Source: a bacterium (GTDB lineage Bacteria; Verrucomicrobiota; Kiritimatiellia; RFP12; UBA1067). Taken from it: a stretch of 44,728 nucleotides of DNA. Position 1 is the stretch's first letter. Each line of letters opens with the position of its first letter. Shown in pieces: positions 41,146-44,728 of this stretch. The notes beneath the pieces were generated by a model. It saw only the letters and a program-made list of their open reading frames with translations. It had not been told where the DNA came from and did no database searches. Position numbers and translations under genes: made by a program. The stretch covers positions 1 through 44,728 of the forward strand of contig JAUNMP010000015.1 in assembly GCA_030537465.1 (NCBI GenBank), given 5' to 3'.

Positions 41146-43749
41146 ATGAAGACTTTAGTGTTCGCGTTTGTCACGAGTTGGATTGGAACAAGTCTGGCGA
41201 CGGTCCGACTGTGGCCGGAACCTACTCCGGAGGCACGTCCCTGGGCCTATAACTGGTGGATGGGCTCGGCGGTCGACGAGGCTGGACTTCGCCTTCAGGT
41301 CGAGGAGATGACTAAGGTCGGCATGGGGGGCTTCCATGTGATCCCCATCTATTCGGTGAAGAACAATCCCCAGGACAGGGTCATGCTCTCTCCGGACTGG
41401 ATGAAGGCCTTTGGCACGGCCGTGCGGCTCGCCGGGGAGAAAGGTCTGGGCGTCGATCTGACGATGGGGAGCGGCTGGTGCTTTGGCGGCCCGCAGCTCA
41501 GGCCGGAAGACGGTTCGTGGATGATCGAACTCAACTCGAAGCGGCTCGAACAGTCGACGGTGCTCTGGAAGGGCGAGAAGGGCGGGAAACCGGTCGTCCT
41601 CTCGGTGCGTCGTACCGGGCAGAAGGTGAAGCGTTCGGGACCGGGCGGACATGGCCCGATGATGAATCCGCTGTCTCCACAGGCGATCGCCCGTTTTCTG
41701 GAACCCTACACGGCGGCCTTCGACGCCCCGGGCGCGCCGAAGCCCGGGCACCTGTACCACGATTCCTACGAATATTTCCAGGCGGGCTGGTCCTGGGAAT
41801 TGCTGGACGCCTTCGAGAAGCGGCGGGGCTATCGTCTGCAGGACCACTATGCGGAATTCGCGGGCGTGGGCACGCCCGACGCCGTGGCGCGCGTGAAGTG
41901 CGACTACCGCGAGACGGTGTCCGAGATGATCGTCGAGGACGTCTTCCCCCAGTGGACGGACTGGTGCCGGGCGCGTGGCATCCAGACGCGCAACGAGGCC
42001 CATGGCGCATCGGCGAACTGGCTGGACTTCTATGCGATCGCCGACATTCCCGAAACGGAGATGTTCAGCTGCGACAAGCCCCGCGCGCAGGAACCGTCCA
42101 TCACCGCCGCCTTCATGAACTCCGGCGACCGCGACATTCTCGTCTCGAAGTTCGCCTCCTCCGCGGCGCACGTGAAGCATCTGGGCGCCGCCCGCGACCC
42201 GCTCGTCTCCGCCGAAAGCTGCACGTGGATCTGCGAACACTTCTGCGAGACGCTGGGTGCGGTGAAGACCTTTGTCGACCGGCTGTTTCTCTCGGGCGTA
42301 AACCACATGTTCTACCACGGTATGTGCTATTCGCCTGCCGACGCGAAATGGCCGGGGTGGACGTTCTACGCGACGTGCGAGATGAACCGCTTCAATCCGA
42401 TCTGGCGGGATGTGGACCTTCTCAACGCCTACATCACGCGCGTGCAGTCCGTGGCCCAGGAGGGCGCGGTCGACAACGACATCCTCGTCTACTGGCCGCT
42501 CCACGACTACTGGATGGACGCCGAGGGCTTCGAACGGCAGTTGACCGTCCATGCCCGCGGCTGGCTGGACGAACAGCCGGTCGGGCGGATCGCCCGTCGT
42601 CTGCTGGAGGAGGGCTACATGTTCGATTTCATTTCGGAGAAGCAGCTCCTCGCGTTGCCGAAGACGAAGTCGTCCTACACGACCATCGTCGTGCCGGGGG
42701 CGAAGGCGATGAAGCCGACGACGCTGGCGCGTCTGGCGGCCTTGTCGGATCGCTATACGATCCTTTTCGTCGACGGTTTTCCGACCACGGTCCCCGGTTT
42801 CAAGGACGTGGCGTCCCGTGAAGGGGCCCTTCGGACGGAGATCGCCCGTCTGCGGGAACTCCCCGGCGTCAAAGCCGGCGCGTATGAAGAGCTGATGGCG
42901 CAGGCGCCCGTCCGGCGTGAACCCTTCAACCGTGCGAATGGTCTTGCCTCCACGCGGCATGCCCAGGATGGCTGCGTCACCTACTTCATCGCCAACCAGT
43001 GGCAGGACGACGGCGTGAAAGGGCGTTTCAAGCCCGCCTCGCCGTGCCGAAGCGCGTTCCTTCGGAATCCGCTTACGGGCGAAGGACGCGAGATCCCCGT
43101 GGAGGAGGGGACGATCGAACTTGATCTGCCGATTGGGCAGAGCGTGATCCTCACGGTCCGTCCGTTCGAAGTGGCGCAGACGGCGATTCCCGCCGCTCCG
43201 GATTTGAGGGAGACGCGAAAGCTCGACGGTCCCTGGACGCGTACGCCGATTGCCGGCGGTCCGGAATTCCCCGCCGCAGTCACGGGAACCCTGCCGTTGC
43301 CCTGGGGACGGGCCGACATGTTCCCTGAAAGCGCCTTCTGCGGCACGATGCGCTATGAAACGGCATTCGAGCTGCCCGAAGCGCAAAAGGATCTGACGAT
43401 CGATCTCGGACAGGTCAACCAGTCGGCAAAGGTCTACGTGAACGGGATCTATGCGGGGGGCGCGATCTTCGCGCCGTATCGGGTCCGTATTCCGCGGCAC
43501 CTGCTGAAGGTTGGCGAGAACAGACTGGCCGTGGAGGTGACGTCGACGGGCGCGAACCGGCTCAGGTGGCTCGATACGGCGAAGCCGTACGAGTGGAAGG
43601 TCTTCACGGACATCAACGTGGTCGACATCGACTACAAAAAGTTCAATGCCGCGTCCTGGAGCCAGCGGAAATATGGTCTCTTTGGTCCTGTCAGACTGTT
43701 CGAGCCGGACGCTGGCCTTTGCGAAGAACGGAATGGAAAGGATGATTGA
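41146..43749 (+). CDS. GH106-type alpha-L-rhamnosidase
   Basis: An 867-aa exported enzyme with a signal peptide (about 1-18). The N-terminus has the family-106 layout: WPEPTPEARPWAYNWWMG, then GMGGFHVIPIYS, and a TMGSGWCFGGPQL loop. A TIM-barrel core continues to about residue 500, followed by a beta-sandwich region and, at the C-terminus, a galactose-binding-like domain (VYVNGIYAGG). GH106 enzymes remove alpha-L-rhamnose from rhamnogalacturonan and similar glycans. It begins three bases after the jetD stop with GAAGGTGAG as its ribosome site, so the CAZyme locus resumes immediately at the edge of the defence island. Confidence 0.85.
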   Translation: MKTLVFAFVTSWIGTSLATVRLWPEPTPEARPWAYNWWMGSAVDEAGLRLQVEEMTKVGMGGFHVIPIYSVKNNPQDRVMLSPDWMKAFGTAVRLAGEKGLGVDLTMGSGWCFGGPQLRPEDGSWMIELNSKRLEQSTVLWKGEKGGKPVVLSVRRTGQKVKRSGPGGHGPMMNPLSPQAIARFLEPYTAAFDAPGAPKPGHLYHDSYEYFQAGWSWELLDAFEKRRGYRLQDHYAEFAGVGTPDAVARVKCDYRETVSEMIVEDVFPQWTDWCRARGIQTRNEAHGASANWLDFYAIADIPETEMFSCDKPRAQEPSITAAFMNSGDRDILVSKFASSAAHVKHLGAARDPLVSAESCTWICEHFCETLGAVKTFVDRLFLSGVNHMFYHGMCYSPADAKWPGWTFYATCEMNRFNPIWRDVDLLNAYITRVQSVAQEGAVDNDILVYWPLHDYWMDAEGFERQLTVHARGWLDEQPVGRIARRLLEEGYMFDFISEKQLLALPKTKSSYTTIVVPGAKAMKPTTLARLAALSDRYTILFVDGFPTTVPGFKDVASREGALRTEIARLRELPGVKAGAYEELMAQAPVRREPFNRANGLASTRHAQDGCVTYFIANQWQDDGVKGRFKPASPCRSAFLRNPLTGEGREIPVEEGTIELDLPIGQSVILTVRPFEVAQTAIPAAPDLRETRKLDGPWTRTPIAGGPEFPAAVTGTLPLPWGRADMFPESAFCGTMRYETAFELPEAQKDLTIDLGQVNQSAKVYVNGIYAGGAIFAPYRVRIPRHLLKVGENRLAVEVTSTGANRLRWLDTAKPYEWKVFTDINVVDIDYKKFNAASWSQRKYGLFGPVRLFEPDAGLCEERNGKDD

Positions 43750-43750
43750 G

Positions 43751-44722
43751 ATGAAAAAGATTGGAATGTGCTTGATGATGGTCCTGGTGGCGGGGACGGC
43801 GATGGCGAAGCCTTCGTTCTATCTGCCCGAGCGGCTCTATGCCGCGCCCGGACTGGAACTGAACGTCTACTTCACCAGCATCTTCGATTCGGTGGTGCCG
43901 CAGAACTACGCCTACCAGGCCTACTGTCCGAAAGGGCGCTCCGAACTTCGCCGCTGGACCTTCACGCCGACGGCGGCGGACGCTGGGACGAGCTTCGAGC
44001 TCGTCATCAACGCCTGGAACGACGAGGGCCTTGCCGCCGCCGTGACGTCGGTGGTCGAGGTCGCCGCCGCGCCGCGTGACGCGACGCGCAAGGTGACGCT
44101 GGCGCTGTTCGGCGATTCGCTCACGAACAGCCAGTTCCAGGACCAGATCTACCGCGATATGATTGCGGCCGGGTACTCGGGCTATACGCCGATTGGCCTG
44201 CGCCCGAGCGCGCGGCCGGATGGCGTGCCGCACGATGGTTACGGCGGCTATACCTTCAACACGTTCCTGGCACGCTACACGGTCTCGGACGAGGAAGTCG
44301 CCAACATCCAGGATGCCGCCGAGCGCGAGCAGCTCAAGGCTCTGGGCATGCCCGTGAAGATCATCCACGATTGGCAGCGGGCGTTGCTGAGGAGTCCGCT
44401 CGTCAAGTTCGAGAACGGACGGAAGTCCGTGGACATCCCGCGCTGGCTCGGAAAGATCAACGGGGGAAAGACGCCCGACATCGTGCTGGTCGAACTGGGC
44501 GTGAACAGCGTGTTCGGCCTTCGCGGCGAGATCCCCGAGCTGCGCCAGCGGATTCGAGAGGGGCTGCTAGTCGAGGCGGATCGTTTCTTCCGGCGTCTTC
44601 GCCAGGACATGCCGGATGCCGTCTATCTTCTCTGCACGCTGCCGGTCGGCGCGTCGCAGGACGGTTTTGCCGCGAGAGGTAATTGCAAAACCTCGGCGAA
44701 GTCGTGCCGGACGTCCGCCTGA
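43751..44722 (+). CDS. Secreted SGNH/GDSL hydrolase (possible esterase), 3' end doubtful
   Basis: A 323-aa frame with a signal peptide (MKKIGMCLMMVLVAGTAMA) and a small N-terminal beta-sandwich. It then has the SGNH block I GDSL (serine S123 in LFGDSLTN) and a block-III-like ELGVNSVFG. The terminal DxxH block of SGNH enzymes is missing, and the last ~14 residues are not protein-like. Restoring one base near 44683 gives NLQNLGEVVPDVRLTA and keeps the frame open to the edge, so the true gene probably runs past the window and a base was lost here. It is 2 bp after the rhamnosidase and may be a carbohydrate esterase. Confidence 0.72.
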   Translation: MKKIGMCLMMVLVAGTAMAKPSFYLPERLYAAPGLELNVYFTSIFDSVVPQNYAYQAYCPKGRSELRRWTFTPTAADAGTSFELVINAWNDEGLAAAVTSVVEVAAAPRDATRKVTLALFGDSLTNSQFQDQIYRDMIAAGYSGYTPIGLRPSARPDGVPHDGYGGYTFNTFLARYTVSDEEVANIQDAAEREQLKALGMPVKIIHDWQRALLRSPLVKFENGRKSVDIPRWLGKINGGKTPDIVLVELGVNSVFGLRGEIPELRQRIREGLLVEADRFFRRLRQDMPDAVYLLCTLPVGASQDGFAARGNCKTSAKSCRTSA

Positions 44723-44728
44723 CGGCGT

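Noticed and set aside
1..44728. Prophage, integrase, insertion sequence or tRNA attachment site
   Set aside because: No transposase, integrase, phage structural gene or tRNA was recognised on either strand; mobility of the islands is inferred only from composition and context.

Overview
The window is a GC-rich (roughly 60 %) bacterial chromosome segment that alternates between genome-defence islands and a secreted carbohydrate-degradation locus. The secreted glycosidases with lipoprotein, Tat or Sec leaders, the DUF1080 protein, the LamG/beta-helix proteins and the RND pump suggest a Gram-negative of the PVC group, perhaps a gut-type Kiritimatiellae/Verrucomicrobiota or Lentisphaerae. No rRNA, tRNA or ribosomal protein gene is present, so the placement is an inference.

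Region 1 (1-9975, defence). An intrinsic terminator and a three-hairpin leader precede a large Eco57I-type adenine methyltransferase whose recognition half is markedly AT-richer than the rest. A divergent NYN-domain nuclease follows on the minus strand, then a plus-strand helicase carrying an N-terminal phospholipase-D nuclease domain. Methyltransferase plus PLD-helicase looks like an ATP-dependent restriction-modification pair. The 526-bp gap after the methyltransferase holds a REP-like palindrome pair and, on the minus strand, what looks like a complete unit for a roughly 230-nt structured RNA (promoter, GAAA-capped hairpins, terminators). A DinJ/YafQ-type toxin-antitoxin pair with a palindromic operator closes the region.

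Region 2 (10158-31077, exported enzymes). A Tat-leader metallophosphoesterase starts from an apparently leaderless promoter. It is followed by a Cys-rich DUF1080 lipoprotein, a GH2 glycosidase, an RND adaptor and an RND permease. A second leaderless promoter starts a four-gene operon: two LamG/beta-helix proteins, an LVIVD-repeat propeller and a GH42-like multidomain glycosidase. The GH106-like rhamnosidase and SGNH hydrolase at 41146-44722 look like the continuation of this locus. Together they suggest attack on a rhamnose- and galactose-containing, possibly acetylated polysaccharide such as a pectin; the substrate is inference.

Region 3 (about 31115-41142, Wadjet-like island). jetA, jetB, an SMC-like jetC and a TOPRIM jetD are present in order, but three extra genes lie inside: a 59-aa ORF and a Schlafen/AlbA_2 ATP-binding regulator between jetB and jetC (the latter overlapping jetC by 4 bp), and an AAA/DUF4143 ATPase with a PD-(D/E)XK-like C-terminus between jetC and jetD, with its own promoter and a 10-bp inverted repeat. 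The island splits the carbohydrate locus and may have truncated a gene at its left edge. This expanded Wadjet operon and the candidate RNA next to the NYN gene are the most interesting parts of the window.
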